Below, in pieces: positions 16,267 through 27,100 of a stretch of 64,000 nt of DNA (positions are counted from its first letter, which is position 1; the number at the start of each line of letters is the position of its first letter). This stretch comes from an uncultured Poribacteria bacterium (GTDB taxonomy: Bacteria > Poribacteria > WGA-4E > WGA-3G): positions 6,178,845 through 6,242,844 of the forward strand of contig OX639973.1 in assembly GCA_951828385.1 (NCBI GenBank). The letters are read 5' to 3'. The notes beneath the pieces are model-generated. The model did no database searches. It was not told the origin of the DNA and was given only the letters and a program-made list of their open reading frames with translations. Position numbers and translations under genes: made by a program.

Positions 16267-18447
16267 CTATGGCTCCAGTTCCCAAATTAGAATCGTCCCG
16301 TCCGAGCTGCCGCTTGCAAGGGTGCGTCCATCAGGACTAAAGGCTAAAGAATTCAATCCACTATATCCTGAAAAGGTTGATTTGATTTGGAGTGTGCGCG
16401 TGTCCCAGAAGTGAATTGTTCCGTCCAAATTCCCATTTGCGAGCGTTTTACCGTCAGGACTGAAAACGAGGGACGTAACAGCACTACGGCTACGGGCAGT
16501 GATATACGGAAGATCATCTTTCCTACGTGGTAGATTCGGGGGGCTTGTAAATAGATTATTCCCTATCAACGAAACTTTGTGCTCGCCGGTGATTGGATCC
16601 CATAAATGGATAGCACCATCTCCACATCCACTGACAAGTGTTGACCCATCGGGGCTGAAGGTAACAGTTAGAATGTCTTCCGTATGTCCTGCAAGTGTCG
16701 CTTTAGGTTTTTTCGTACGTAAATCCCAAAGACGGACGGTTTTATCCGAACTGCCGCTTGCGATTGTCTGTCCATCCGGACTAAAAGCGACAGAAAGTAC
16801 ATGATATGTGTGCCCTTTGAGTGTTGCCTTGTGGTGACCAAAAAAGGTCCTCCATAACCGATGAAAAAATGAGTTGCTTACTGCAGTTTTGGCATCCCAC
16901 AACCGAATCGTTCCGTCGCCACTACCACTCGCAAGTATATCGCCATTTGGACTGAAAGCAATACCACTTCGGTTTGGAATCCTGTTGTCCGGAATTTTAC
17001 CGTGTCCTTTGAGGGTGACTTGGTATTCACCAGTAGCCGCATCCCACAGCAGGATCTCAGCTTTGTGATCAGAACTCTGTATGCTGAGGCTTAAACTCGC
17101 AAGTGTGTCCCCGTTGGGGGAAAACGCGATAGACTGAACCCATAATGGATATCGATGTCCTTTGAAAACCTTTTTGAGCTGTCCAGTTGAAACATTCCAT
17201 AATTTTATATTTTTATGTCTATACCCGCTGGCAAGGGATTTTCCATCAGGACTGAACGCGATAGAATTTACTTCCCAACCATAACCGATAATGGTATGTC
17301 GAAGTTCGGATTTTTGAATGTCCGTTGTGTCTATGTTCCACAAGTGAATTCCAGACTCACTCCTCGCAGCAAGCGTACGTCCATCAGGACTGAACAAAAG
17401 GTAATAGAAAGCCTTTTTTTTCGTCAGTATTGCCTTTTGTTCCCCAGTGTTAGGTTCCCAAAGTACAATTTCGCTATCGGTTGAGACCGCGAGGGTGTGT
17501 CCATCAGGACTAAAGGCAATAGAGGAGACCCATCGCGTCATAGGTAGTGCATTCTTCAACTGTCCGGTTTGTGGATCCCATAACTGAACCGTATAGTCTT
17601 TTTCATTCGCACTTGCAATGGTTTGCCCATCAGGTGAGAATATGGGACGTGGTCTATAAGAGCTCTCAACATCTAATCTCATTTTGATTTTTCCAGTATC
17701 AGGGTCCCACAAACGCAGTTCATTCCTACTCGCTCCATAAAGAATAGTTCCATCGGAATTGAAGACAATGTTATTAGTCCCGGCGGTATCCTCCAGACGT
17801 GCCTTAAATTCACCAGTAGCAATATCCCATAACCGAGTATCACTTTCCCTACTACTCACAAGTGTCTGTCTATCCGGACTAAACATCACTTCGGCGACAA
17901 TTTTATGTGGTGTCCGAATTTGTCTGTGTTCACCGGTGTCAATGTCCCACAACCAAATCACACCCTCAAAATCACCACCCGCGAGCATCTTACCATCAGG
18001 GCTAACCGCTACAGAAGCCATTCGCTTCTTATATCCACCAAAAGTCTTTCTAAGTTTGCCGGTGTGTAGATCCCGAAGTTCAACTATGTTACTATTCGCG
18101 CGTATTATGGCAAATGTTTGCCAATTGGGATTTAAAGCAATATCATCGGTTACTCCATTCATGCGTTCTATTGCTAACGTTGATTCTTTACCTGTTTGTA
18201 CATCATATACCCAGATTCCGATCAAACTCATCACAGCAAGTTGGGTGCCATCAGGCGAAAACTGATATGAGCGTGCTCTTCCAATATCGGTTGAGAGTCC
18301 TTCAAAGTTCGCTATTTTGCCCTTTCCAAGGCGCATCTTTGCCCCATCAGGCAATTCCCATCGGATGTAGTCTTGTGCAAAGGCGTGTGAAAGAAATATC
18401 AGAATGGCGAACAGCATTATGAACGTAAAAACGCGCATCGGTTTCAT
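16267..18447 (-). CDS. Exported WD40 repeat protein
   Basis: The 726-residue protein has an N-terminal signal peptide (FTFIMLFAILIFLSHAFA, cleavage after AFA) and then about 15 WD40-type repeats, counted by their closing (L/I)W(D/E/N) strands. That is enough for two seven-bladed propellers. After the signal comes YIRWELPDGAKMRLGKG, shared with the two other WD40 proteins of the window. The last repeat ends ILIWELEP. AAGGAG lies 10 bases before the ATG. WD40 propellers are protein-interaction platforms, and this one should act outside the cytoplasm. It is the downstream copy of a tandem pair, 21 bases from its paralogue. Confidence 0.9.
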   Translation of the reverse strand: MKPMRVFTFIMLFAILIFLSHAFAQDYIRWELPDGAKMRLGKGKIANFEGLSTDIGRARSYQFSPDGTQLAVMSLIGIWVYDVQTGKESTLAIERMNGVTDDIALNPNWQTFAIIRANSNIVELRDLHTGKLRKTFGGYKKRMASVAVSPDGKMLAGGDFEGVIWLWDIDTGEHRQIRTPHKIVAEVMFSPDRQTLVSSRESDTRLWDIATGEFKARLEDTAGTNNIVFNSDGTILYGASRNELRLWDPDTGKIKMRLDVESSYRPRPIFSPDGQTIASANEKDYTVQLWDPQTGQLKNALPMTRWVSSIAFSPDGHTLAVSTDSEIVLWEPNTGEQKAILTKKKAFYYLLFSPDGRTLAARSESGIHLWNIDTTDIQKSELRHTIIGYGWEVNSIAFSPDGKSLASGYRHKNIKLWNVSTGQLKKVFKGHRYPLWVQSIAFSPNGDTLASLSLSIQSSDHKAEILLWDAATGEYQVTLKGHGKIPDNRIPNRSGIAFSPNGDILASGSGDGTIRLWDAKTAVSNSFFHRLWRTFFGHHKATLKGHTYHVLSVAFSPDGQTIASGSSDKTVRLWDLRTKKPKATLAGHTEDILTVTFSPDGSTLVSGCGDGAIHLWDPITGEHKVSLIGNNLFTSPPNLPRRKDDLPYITARSRSAVTSLVFSPDGKTLANGNLDGTIHFWDTRTLQIKSTFSGYSGLNSLAFSPDGRTLASGSSDGTILIWELEP

Positions 18448-18468
18448 GAGTTTTATGCTCCTTAAGAG

Positions 18469-20772
18469 TTATGGCTCCAGTTCCCAAATCAGGATCGTCC
18501 CATCCTTGCTTCCGCTTGCAAGTGTCTGTCCGTCCGGACTGAACGCAACCGAATTCACCCAAGCTCTGTGTCCACTGAAACTCTTTTTCACCTGCAAAGT
18601 TGACAGGTCCAGCAACGCAATTGCGCCACTCGATCCTGCACATGCCAAGGTTTTACCATCAGGACTAAAGGCAAGTGATGCAATGCTAAAAAGATAGAAA
18701 ATGGGATTTGATGGTGTTTTGTTTTTAGTAGACGGGCTCGTCGGCTTGACCATAGGTAGAGACATTCGTTTATCCTCAGTAACGGTGAGGATGTGTTGCT
18801 TGGTACCAGTATCCCACCTCATGATGGGAGTGTTTTTGTGTTCCGCGGTGGCAGCATCCCAGAGTAGGATGCCATTCCTATCGCCACTCGCGAGCATTTT
18901 TCCGTCAGGACTAAAGACGAGTGCTCCCACCCTATCCACATGTCCCCCAAGCGTTGCTTTCAGTTTTCGACGGCGCAAATCCCAAAGACGGACGGTTTTG
19001 TCCGAACTGCCGCTTGCGAGTGTCTGTCCATCCGGACTAAAAGCGACAGAAAGTACATGAGCTGTATGTCCTTTGAGTGTGACTTTATGGTGACCAAAGA
19101 GATCGCCCCACAAATCGTGAAGGAATGAGTCGCGTGCTGTGGTTTTGGCATTCCACAACCGAACTGTTCCATCGCTACTTCCACTCGCAAGTATCTCGCC
19201 ATTTGGACTGAAAGCAAGACCGCTTTGATTTGGAATTTCATTGTCGAGTCTTTTACCATGTCCTTTGAGTGTGACTTGGTATTCACCGGTAACCGCATCC
19301 CATAGAAAAATCTCAGCATTTGAATCCGATGTTGAAGTAAGACGTAAACTCGCGAGTGTTTTCCCATTCGGAGAGACTGCAACGGACTGAACCTGTGATA
19401 GATAAAAAGAATTGAGAACTTGGAACTGACCGTTTGTTGTATTCCACAAGCGGATTAAATTTTTATATCCACTAGCGAGTGTCCGCACATCCGGACTGAA
19501 AGCGATAGAATTCACTTCGCTGTTATGACCAGTAATGATATGCCGAATCACGGATTTTCGGGTATCTGTGGTGTTTATATGCCACAAATAAATGTCAGAC
19601 TCACCTCGCGAATAATCGTAACTTGACGCTGCAAGTGTACGTCCATCCGAACTGAATACAAGACGAGAAAATTCCCCGTTTCCTGTCAGTGTTGTCTGAT
19701 GTGTTCCAGTCGGAATATCCCACAACCGAATCTCGCCGAAACTTGACACTGCCAGGGTATTTCCATCCGGACTGAACGCAATAGACTTAACACGTTTATA
19801 TGCGTGACTCACCACCTTGTGATCACCATCAGCACTAACTTCGATCGCTTTATAATAATTCGTCTCCCCTATGAGTGTATTTTTCGGTTGTCCAGTTTCT
19901 ACATCCCATAATCGAACTGTATAGTTTTTATCCGCAGTCGCGAGTGTGGTTCCGTCGGGGGAAAAGGCGATATGGTTTTCCGATTTCCATCCAATAAGTG
20001 TAGTTTTGAGTTCTCCAGTTTCAGCATCCCATAACTGAATTTCGTCCGTATCCGTATTATAGTAACGAATCGCAAGCGTCCCGCCATCAGGGCTATATAC
20101 AACTTGAGGATACGTCTTTGTATTTTCAAGATTTGTTTTGAGTTCTCCAGTATTAGCGTCCCATAACTGAACCGTTTCACGACCACGACCACTGCTCATG
20201 AGTGTCTGCCCATTCGGACTGAACATCACTTTGATCACGTCTTCATGCGGTGTAAGAGTGTATTTGTGTTTTCCTGATGCAATGTCCCATAACCGAATCG
20301 CTCCTTTTGAATCACTGCTCGCGAGCATTTTTCCATCCGGATGAAATGCTACAGAATTCACCTGCGCATCCTGATTATCAAAGGTAGTTCTAAGTTCACC
20401 GGTGTGTAAATCCCGTAAATTAATCCTTTGATTTTCAGAACTATTGCTCAAATCCGCGAATACTTGCCAATCAGGGCTAAGAGCAGTATTGCCAGTCCGT
20501 CTTACCTTATGTTCTGTTAATAATCTTACCTCTTTTCCTGTTTGGACATCATAGATCCAAATGCCAATTGAGGTGAATACGGCGAGTTGGCGGCTATCAG
20601 GCGAAAATTGATATATGGTGCTTCCTACAATATTCTCTGTGTTACCTTTTCCAAGCCGCATCTTTGCGCCTTCAGGCAATTCCCATCGTGTGTAATCTTG
20701 CGCGAAGCCGTATGGAAGAAAAAGCGTGCTGATGAGCAGCACGACAGAAATAAAAGTAAGTGTCGATTTCAT
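18469..20772 (-). CDS. Exported WD40 repeat protein (paralogue)
   Basis: This 767-residue protein is a clear paralogue of its neighbour. It has a signal peptide (STLTFISVVLLISTLFLPYGFA), the shared YTRWELPEGAKMRLGKG signature, about 15 WD40 repeats and the same ILIWELEP end. The start was taken as ATG 20772 (MKSTL), preceded by GGAG; a TTG six codons upstream is less likely. A low-complexity Ser/Thr/Pro/Lys insertion (KPTSPSTKNKTPSNP) lies between two blades near residue 685. The two genes probably form one transcript. Partner and role are unknown. Confidence 0.9.
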   Translation of the reverse strand: MKSTLTFISVVLLISTLFLPYGFAQDYTRWELPEGAKMRLGKGNTENIVGSTIYQFSPDSRQLAVFTSIGIWIYDVQTGKEVRLLTEHKVRRTGNTALSPDWQVFADLSNSSENQRINLRDLHTGELRTTFDNQDAQVNSVAFHPDGKMLASSDSKGAIRLWDIASGKHKYTLTPHEDVIKVMFSPNGQTLMSSGRGRETVQLWDANTGELKTNLENTKTYPQVVYSPDGGTLAIRYYNTDTDEIQLWDAETGELKTTLIGWKSENHIAFSPDGTTLATADKNYTVRLWDVETGQPKNTLIGETNYYKAIEVSADGDHKVVSHAYKRVKSIAFSPDGNTLAVSSFGEIRLWDIPTGTHQTTLTGNGEFSRLVFSSDGRTLAASSYDYSRGESDIYLWHINTTDTRKSVIRHIITGHNSEVNSIAFSPDVRTLASGYKNLIRLWNTTNGQFQVLNSFYLSQVQSVAVSPNGKTLASLRLTSTSDSNAEIFLWDAVTGEYQVTLKGHGKRLDNEIPNQSGLAFSPNGEILASGSSDGTVRLWNAKTTARDSFLHDLWGDLFGHHKVTLKGHTAHVLSVAFSPDGQTLASGSSDKTVRLWDLRRRKLKATLGGHVDRVGALVFSPDGKMLASGDRNGILLWDAATAEHKNTPIMRWDTGTKQHILTVTEDKRMSLPMVKPTSPSTKNKTPSNPIFYLFSIASLAFSPDGKTLACAGSSGAIALLDLSTLQVKKSFSGHRAWVNSVAFSPDGQTLASGSKDGTILIWELEP

Positions 20773-20838
20773 AAGTCGGATGCTCCGCAAGTAACACTTG
20801 TAGGATTATATGCCACAATCCAATTGCCGTTATCGTGG

Positions 20839-21258
20839 TCAACCTAACTGATACAACATCAGATAGATAATCACGCCTGTTACCGAGACATACAGCCAGA
20901 TCGGGAAGGTAATTTTTGCGATACGACGGTGTGCATCAAACCGTTCGCGCCACGCTAAATAAAGCGTACGCAACGCCAACGGCACGATGACAAACGCTAA
21001 AACGATATGTGAAATCAGGATAGTAAAGTAGACAGGACGAATCCACCCCTGTTGTGTAAATGATTTTGACCCCGCATTGGCGTGATAGATAACATAACTG
21101 ATAAGGAAAAGCACAGACACACCGAATGCCGCGAGCATACAGTTTTTGTGTGCCGTAATTTTCCGCTGCCGAATGAGAATATACCCAATTGTCAGCAGGA
21201 TACCGCTGATTGTGTTTAACGTCGCGTTGACAGTAGGCAGATCTGAGATCTCAAGCAC
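20839..21258 (-). CDS. DUF420 family membrane protein
   Basis: The 139-residue protein has four predicted membrane helices and conserved His residues (ITAHKN, VIYHANAG, ISHIVLAF, DAHRRIAK) in the pattern of the DUF420 family. Some members help assemble haem-copper oxidases (YozB/CtaM type); this is known for relatives, not shown here. It starts at GTG 21258 with AGGAGG five bases upstream. No cytochrome oxidase genes are in the window. It lies between the WD40 pair and two PhyH genes, all on the minus strand. Confidence 0.8.
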   Translation of the reverse strand: MLEISDLPTVNATLNTISGILLTIGYILIRQRKITAHKNCMLAAFGVSVLFLISYVIYHANAGSKSFTQQGWIRPVYFTILISHIVLAFVIVPLALRTLYLAWRERFDAHRRIAKITFPIWLYVSVTGVIIYLMLYQLG

Positions 21259-21294
21259 GTTTTCCTCCTATGTACTTGCTTCGGCTGCTACTTT

Positions 21295-22173
21295 CTATCG
21301 GGGCCACCGATAGGCTTGGGCACCCTTAGAATTCTCTAACGCAAATTCCCACCGTTGACACCACGTTTCATATCGAGTGTTACCGGCTTCAGGGCGCAGA
21401 CGGCTCCGCATCAGAAACGCAGGATAGAACGGACGACCCGTCGGTTGATAAACATCGTGATACCGTAGATCGAAACTCCAGCGGACACTCTCCGATTCAT
21501 TCGGTTTAGCGCTGTGGAGCGTGTAATTATGGAACAGGATAACGCCACCCGCCTGGATCGGCAACGGTTTCGGTGTGAGGTTCGGCGGCTGATGTTCCGG
21601 CGTGACCGCCAATCCGCCTTCGGTCCAGTCGTGTTGGTAAAGTCCCATCTTATGACTCCCCGGCATCACCTGTAGACATCCATTTTCCAACGTCGCATCC
21701 ACAATCGGTATCCAGACAGTCAGCATAAAATAAGGGTCCGTATCGGGCCAGCACACACCTGCATCCTGATGCCAAGGTGTCGGTGCCCGTTGTGAACGCT
21801 GTCTTGGCAAGACCGCACGGATATGTTGGATCGGGTTGCAGATAATCTCGGTACCCACAAAAGACTCCGCAATGTCCAGAATTTTCGGGTTTTTGAGGAA
21901 ATTGAACGTCGCCTCGCCGCGTGCCTGCATAATATCCAGATTCGCTGTTACCTCCGGGGCCTCATTCGCAAGGTGAAGCAGCCGTTCCGTGAACGGTTTA
22001 TCAGCGTGTGGATCGCTAACCTTCTCTTCCGAGTGCAACTTCTCGGCACGTTCTGCGATAATACCCTCGTATTCAGCAATCACAGGACCCAGATCGTTTT
22101 CATCAAGCACATCTTCAAGCAGTAGATACCCGTTGTCATGGAAAAACGAAACATGAGATTCGGTTAAACGCAT
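21295..22173 (-). CDS. Phytanoyl-CoA dioxygenase family protein
   Basis: This Fe(II)/2-oxoglutarate oxygenase has 292 residues. HQDAGVCW supplies the His-x-Asp motif, and TLHSAKPNESESVRW supplies the distal His and the Arg that binds 2-oxoglutarate. ENGCLQVMPGSHKMG is the usual core strand. AAGGAGG lies eight bases before the ATG. It is followed by a DUF420 gene and preceded by another PhyH gene 25 bases away, so the two oxygenases are probably cotranscribed. They are only distantly similar to each other, so they likely have different substrates, which cannot be named. Confidence 0.92.
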   Translation of the reverse strand: MRLTESHVSFFHDNGYLLLEDVLDENDLGPVIAEYEGIIAERAEKLHSEEKVSDPHADKPFTERLLHLANEAPEVTANLDIMQARGEATFNFLKNPKILDIAESFVGTEIICNPIQHIRAVLPRQRSQRAPTPWHQDAGVCWPDTDPYFMLTVWIPIVDATLENGCLQVMPGSHKMGLYQHDWTEGGLAVTPEHQPPNLTPKPLPIQAGGVILFHNYTLHSAKPNESESVRWSFDLRYHDVYQPTGRPFYPAFLMRSRLRPEAGNTRYETWCQRWEFALENSKGAQAYRWPR

Positions 22174-22198
22174 AATTGCGTCCTCCTTGCGTTATAAA

Positions 22199-23002
22199 CT
22201 ATCCCCACCGCTGTTCCGGCGGATCGAAGACGAACCCGTGGAAAAATTTCCGCTGTTCGGATGAAAGTTCCTTGTTATAGAAATCTTTAGGATACCCCCA
22301 ATGTTCTTGTGAGGCGATCATCCACGGGTGTTCATAAGCGTAATAGAGCATTTCACGCCTGCCCTCTGGTTTTGTGAAGATACCCGCGGAATGCCAGACG
22401 GCGTTATGAAACAGAATCGCACTTCCGGGTGGCGCACACACCTCAAGTGCCCCCGGATATTCGTATGGATACCGCAAATCTTCGTGGTTCGGGTCATACA
22501 TCGCCGTGTGACTGCCTGGGATGAGCCACAGATTCCCCTGCCCGCCTTCTGTCATATCCGTCAAATAGTAACCGATTTTCAGTTGCAAAAACGGAATTGG
22601 ACGTAGGTTGCGATAGCCTTCATCGTGTCCATCGATGTGCCACCCCATCGAACGTTCTATCAGTTCCGAACCGTCTTCAATGATCGCATCCGAGGCGTGG
22701 TGGTGCGGCATCTTATTGAGCAATCCTGTGACGTACGGCAAAATCGGCTGCCAATCCAAGAGTTCCAAGAACGCCGGATGGTCGCCAAGGATATAGAAGA
22801 TACGGGTGCTTTTCTCGCCGTGGATGTGTGTCATTCCGGTTTGCGGTAACCCTTTCTCCTCACATTCTCGGCGCATCTCAATAGATTCAGCGAGGGCACT
22901 CCTGAGTGTTTCAATATGTGAAGACTCAAGAAAATTGTCCAGGACGAGATAGCCGTTGTTTTCAAAGAAAAACTTTTCGGCATCAGTCAGTTCGTGGGGC
23001 AT
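22199..23002 (-). CDS. Phytanoyl-CoA dioxygenase family protein
   Basis: This Fe(II)/2-oxoglutarate oxygenase has 267 residues. GWHIDGHDEG supplies His-x-Asp and VWHSAGIFTKPEGRREM the distal His and Arg. GQGNLWLIPGSHT is the core strand. The N-terminal YLVLDNFLESSHIETLR is typical of PhyH proteins. It is the first gene of a run that includes the next PhyH gene and possibly the DUF420 gene. A tandem repeat array lies just upstream, between it and the amidohydrolase gene. The substrate is unknown. Confidence 0.92.
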   Translation of the reverse strand: MPHELTDAEKFFFENNGYLVLDNFLESSHIETLRSALAESIEMRRECEEKGLPQTGMTHIHGEKSTRIFYILGDHPAFLELLDWQPILPYVTGLLNKMPHHHASDAIIEDGSELIERSMGWHIDGHDEGYRNLRPIPFLQLKIGYYLTDMTEGGQGNLWLIPGSHTAMYDPNHEDLRYPYEYPGALEVCAPPGSAILFHNAVWHSAGIFTKPEGRREMLYYAYEHPWMIASQEHWGYPKDFYNKELSSEQRKFFHGFVFDPPEQRWG

Positions 23003-23025
23003 GTCTTCAATCCTCTTTCTGTCAG

Positions 23026-23187
23026 CTGTTGGTTTCCTGTGTTCTTTGTAGCAACGGAGCCTGTTGGTTTCCTATGTTCTTTGTAGCATAGGGAACTGTT
23101 AGTTTTCTGTATTTCTTTGTAGCATAGGCTGTTAGCCTGTGTTCTTTGTAGCATAGGCTGTTAGCCTGTGTTCTTTGTAGCAACGGA
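23026..23187. repeat. Five imperfect tandem copies of a 29-35 bp GTAGCA-hairpin unit
   Basis: The unit reads roughly CTGTTAG-CCTGTG-TTCTTTGTAGCATAGG. Five copies follow directly, and the last two are nearly identical. Each contains GTAGCA followed by a short potential stem such as AGGCT-GTT-AGCCT. Single copies occur at 38237 and 44358. There are no spacers between units, so this is not a CRISPR array. Confidence 0.8.
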
Positions 23188-23192
23188 ATCTA

Positions 23193-24173
23193 CTATAAAT
23201 CGAACAGTTCTACAGCGTTTTCACTAAAAATCCGTGCTTTATCTGCTTCAGAGATAGGCATCTCCTCAATCAAACGGACAAACCGTGGCATATCCACCCA
23301 CGGATGGTCTGTCCCAAACAGCAGCCGATCCGCACCAGAAAACCCGTAGGCATACTGCAGTGCCTGTGCCGATGGCGATACGGTATCCAAATAAATCCGT
23401 TGTAGATATGCACTCGGTGGTTGTGTTATATTCTCTCTCGCTCTGCCTAACACTTCAGTCTGATGGTCAATCCTGCCGCTCATATAGGGTAGGATACCGC
23501 CAACGTGTGGCATCACGAGTTGTAGATCAGGATGACGTTCAAGAATCCCGCTCAGAATCAATCGTAACAACGCAAAACTGTTATCCACCTGTAATCCCAT
23601 CATACCGATCATCCAGTGATCTTTAATTGCCTCACCCCACGTCGGGACAGTGGGATGCATGACAATCGGCATCTGTAACGTTTCGGCGTGTGCATAAACC
23701 GGCTCAAATTCTGGCGCGTCAACAGGTTTCCCACCGATATGGGAATAGAGCATTATCCCGCGAAAACCGAGCCGCTTCACCCGATCCATCTCTGTTATCG
23801 CTTCATCTGGATTTTGCCACGGAAGGCACGCCAATCCGGCAAACCGATCTGGGTATGTATCCACAAGTTCAGCGATGGCATCGTTAATCGCTTGCGCGCC
23901 TGCGTTCCCTAATTCGGGCGCGAGCATACATGGAGGAGGGATATTGGTACTGAGCAGTGCCATGTCAACTCCCGCCTCGTCCATATCTTTGAGTTTGCGT
24001 TTTGGGTCGTATGCCTCGTCTTGTAGCCGAAAAGTCTGGACATCGCCGTACGTAACAACAGCCTCGCTGCCGCTGCGGATTACTTGGGGCGGATGCGGGT
24101 TCTGCGCGAGGATTTCGATATAGGCATTTGGAAATATATGGCTCTGGCAATCAATTCGCATTTTTTTCGTCAA
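23193..24173 (-). CDS. Amidohydrolase 2 family metal-dependent hydrolase or decarboxylase
   Basis: The 326-residue TIM-barrel protein belongs to the amidohydrolase-2 (ACMSD-like) family. The N-terminal metal site is IDCQSHIFP, a variant of DxHxH with Gln or Ser in place of the first His. MLYSHIGG, MHPTVPTWGE and MPHVGGILPYMSGRID supply further His ligands, and LFGTDHPW carries the conserved catalytic Asp. Family members decarboxylate or hydrolyse aromatic and lactone substrates; the one here cannot be told. It lies on the same strand as the helicase gene upstream, 24 bases away. Confidence 0.88.
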   Translation of the reverse strand: MTKKMRIDCQSHIFPNAYIEILAQNPHPPQVIRSGSEAVVTYGDVQTFRLQDEAYDPKRKLKDMDEAGVDMALLSTNIPPPCMLAPELGNAGAQAINDAIAELVDTYPDRFAGLACLPWQNPDEAITEMDRVKRLGFRGIMLYSHIGGKPVDAPEFEPVYAHAETLQMPIVMHPTVPTWGEAIKDHWMIGMMGLQVDNSFALLRLILSGILERHPDLQLVMPHVGGILPYMSGRIDHQTEVLGRARENITQPPSAYLQRIYLDTVSPSAQALQYAYGFSGADRLLFGTDHPWVDMPRFVRLIEEMPISEADKARIFSENAVELFDL

Positions 24174-24197
24174 AAGTGCTTTGTTACTGTGGAATAT

Positions 24198-27100
24198 TTA
24201 CGCACGTCTCGGCTGGGGCCACTTGATTACATAGTTAGACGGCACCTCACGCACAAACATAGACGCAGAACGATCCCGATCACCCGTGCGGTAGGTTGCT
24301 GATGACAGATAGAGTTGGTTTTGCGCGCGCGTCATGCCAACATAGAAAAGACGGCGTTCTTCTTCAATGTCTGCCTCTGTGATGTTCTGCTGCCACATCG
24401 GAAAACTACCCTCCTCCATACCGAGAATGATAACGACCGGAAATTCTGTGCCTTTCGCTGCGTGTAACGTCATTAAGGTCAATTGCTCGGTCTTATCGTC
24501 GAGTTCATCGATATTGGTAAGCAACTTCTGATAGTCCAAGAAATTGGTGAGTTGATGCTCGTCATTCACGGATTCAAAATGGATAGCCGCGTTCATGAAC
24601 TGAATACGGCGTTGCCGCCATTCAATATCTTCTCGGAAGTCCGGGACAACGGTATCTTGTAGCTCTTCCATATAGGCTGTGGCTTCTGCTGCTTCTGAGG
24701 CTTCAAGCGGTAGACGATCCGGCAGGACAGTGTTGTGTGTCTGGACAAAACGCTTTGCGGCATTAAGGAACACATCGGTTTCGGTTAAAGTATCTTTTGT
24801 AGGAGCGATCTCTGGTCGCGATCCTTCCGTTTTGGCAAGAATACCGACGCCAACAAGTGGAAGAAGTTCCGTGAGGGATTTCACTTCACGTTTGTAAGCA
24901 TCGATTTTGATGAGTTCTTTAAAGATTTCTCTATTGACGCTAACATCCTCTAAGGCAGTGTGTAGCCGGTCGTGTTCAATACCAAATTTCTCAGCAAGTG
25001 CGCCGATGCTACACCGTTGTCGCGGGAAAAGCCGGCGCGCCGTAGCGAGGGTATCGTAATGCGGTGCTGATAACCCCGTTTTCAAATACCTTTGGAGATC
25101 GCGCGCAAGAATTGGGTTATCGTATTCTGCCACATTGTGTCCAATCAAAATCCGATCTTGGATAAACCCCGAAAATTCGGGCAATACCATCTCAATGCCG
25201 GGCGCGTTTTTGACGGTCTCTGCGTCAATTTGGTGAATGCGTGTGGCTGCGCGTGGGATATGTCCGCCCGGCGGTTTTACCAAGCAGTGGTACCGCTCTA
25301 CTTCATCACCGATGACGCTGAGACGGTGCGCGGCGATCTCAACAATTTCGGCTGTTTTCGGGTTGATACCGGTTGTCTCCAGATCATAGACAACCATATC
25401 CGCCATATTTGGGCTTTCAAAGCGATTAATGAGGCGTTGGCACAGTTTGAGTGCCGCGATGCTCCGAACGTCTTCGGTTTCGAGGTGGATTACATCGCTA
25501 TCTGCCGTCCCCGCTGGGTTTCCGATGAGAATGATCCGCGTGTCCCGTCCTTTTTCTCCAAGTTCTTCAAAATCACCAATGAGTAGATGGACACCGTTGT
25601 CAAGCTGCGGCGGTCTATTTGCATTAGGTGCTAAGAATTGGAGTTGCGCATGCTGGTTGAGATACGTTTCAAGCGTCTGATGAATGATGTGCGCCGCACA
25701 ATACTCGTCGATGCCGTGGCAGGCAGTAATCTGAATCGGTTCGTCAAGGTCAAGGGCACTATAAAGAACATCCTGCGCCGTCACAAGGTTCGGCAATTCA
25801 GGTTGTTTCTCAATAACTTCCAACTCTTCGGCGCGGTAAGGCGAACGAGAGCGTTCCAAAGCGTCAAAGAGTATCTGAATGATTTTATCAATCTTCTCGC
25901 CCTCGATGTCAGTTGACAGGTTCTCAAGTTGCGTCCAGAACTGGCGGACGTTTCGACGGGTCAAGGGACCGACATCTTCTGCGTATGCCTCAATATTTCT
26001 CAAGAGTTCTATGAACGCAATGTGTTTGCGCTGGGCAAGCCATTTAAGACGCACCCATGTCAAATCGTCAATACAGGTCTCAGGGAAATTGATTGCTTGT
26101 TCAAGGTCTTGCGGGAGCTGCCACTGGATGAGACGCAGATACGCGAGAATGCTTTTGCTGTTTCCTTCGCTAAAGGAATTCGTCGGTAGAATCCGCTGAA
26201 ATTTGATGTCTTTACGTAGCAGCTGCTCCGCCAAAACATCAGCGAGTTTGTGGGTTCGGTAAAAAACCGCAACATCGCGATAGGAATAACTGCGCTGCTT
26301 TACCAAATTCTCAATAACACTAATGATACCAAGTGCTTCCGCTATCGGTGTATCAAAAGTGTAGTGAAAAATATCACGTCCGGCATCTTTGTGAGTTCTG
26401 AGGGTGTGCTGTTTCTGGCGCTCTGGGTTTCTGGAGATGACTTCCTCCGCGGCGCGTAAGATTTTCTCGCTACACCTATAATGATCATCCAGTTCGACAA
26501 TTCGCGGGTCGAAATCCGTTCTGAAATTGTCAATATACTCCGGGTTTGACCCGCGCCAACTATAGATAGACTGGTCTTCATCGGCGACGACCATGAGATT
26601 ATGTGTCGGTGCGGCACAGAGCAGTTGGAGTAGGTGGTACTGCACGCGATTCACATCGTGAAATTCGTCAACAAGAATGTAGGAGATTTCCTGATGATAC
26701 GCTGCTTTTACTTCTTCTACGCCTAAGAGTTCGACGGTTTTCAGCAGAAGATCATCGAAATCGAGCGCATCGTATTCGTCGAGTTTATGCTGGTAGGCTT
26801 GCAGGACACTTCGGATATTTTCAATCGTCTCGGAGTCATAAATATCCGTCTCATCTACCGCATCAACAGGGTTCTGTAGTTTACATTTGGCATCGCTGAT
26901 AATGTTGCGTAGCAACCATGGCGGGTAGTCGTCAGCGTTGAGACTCAGTTCTCGGACGCTTTCTGTTAAAATCTCGTCTTGGAGTTCTTGGTCAAAGATG
27001 GTGAAATTCTCGCTTAATCCGATCTTCAGCGCATGTTTCCGTAGCACTTTGACACAAAAGGCGTGGAAGGTGCAAGCCTTAACGCTGGAGCCGTGCGGTT

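Noticed and set aside
23026-23187. Possible CRISPR array
   Set aside because: Units follow each other directly and vary in length; there are no unique spacers and no cas genes.
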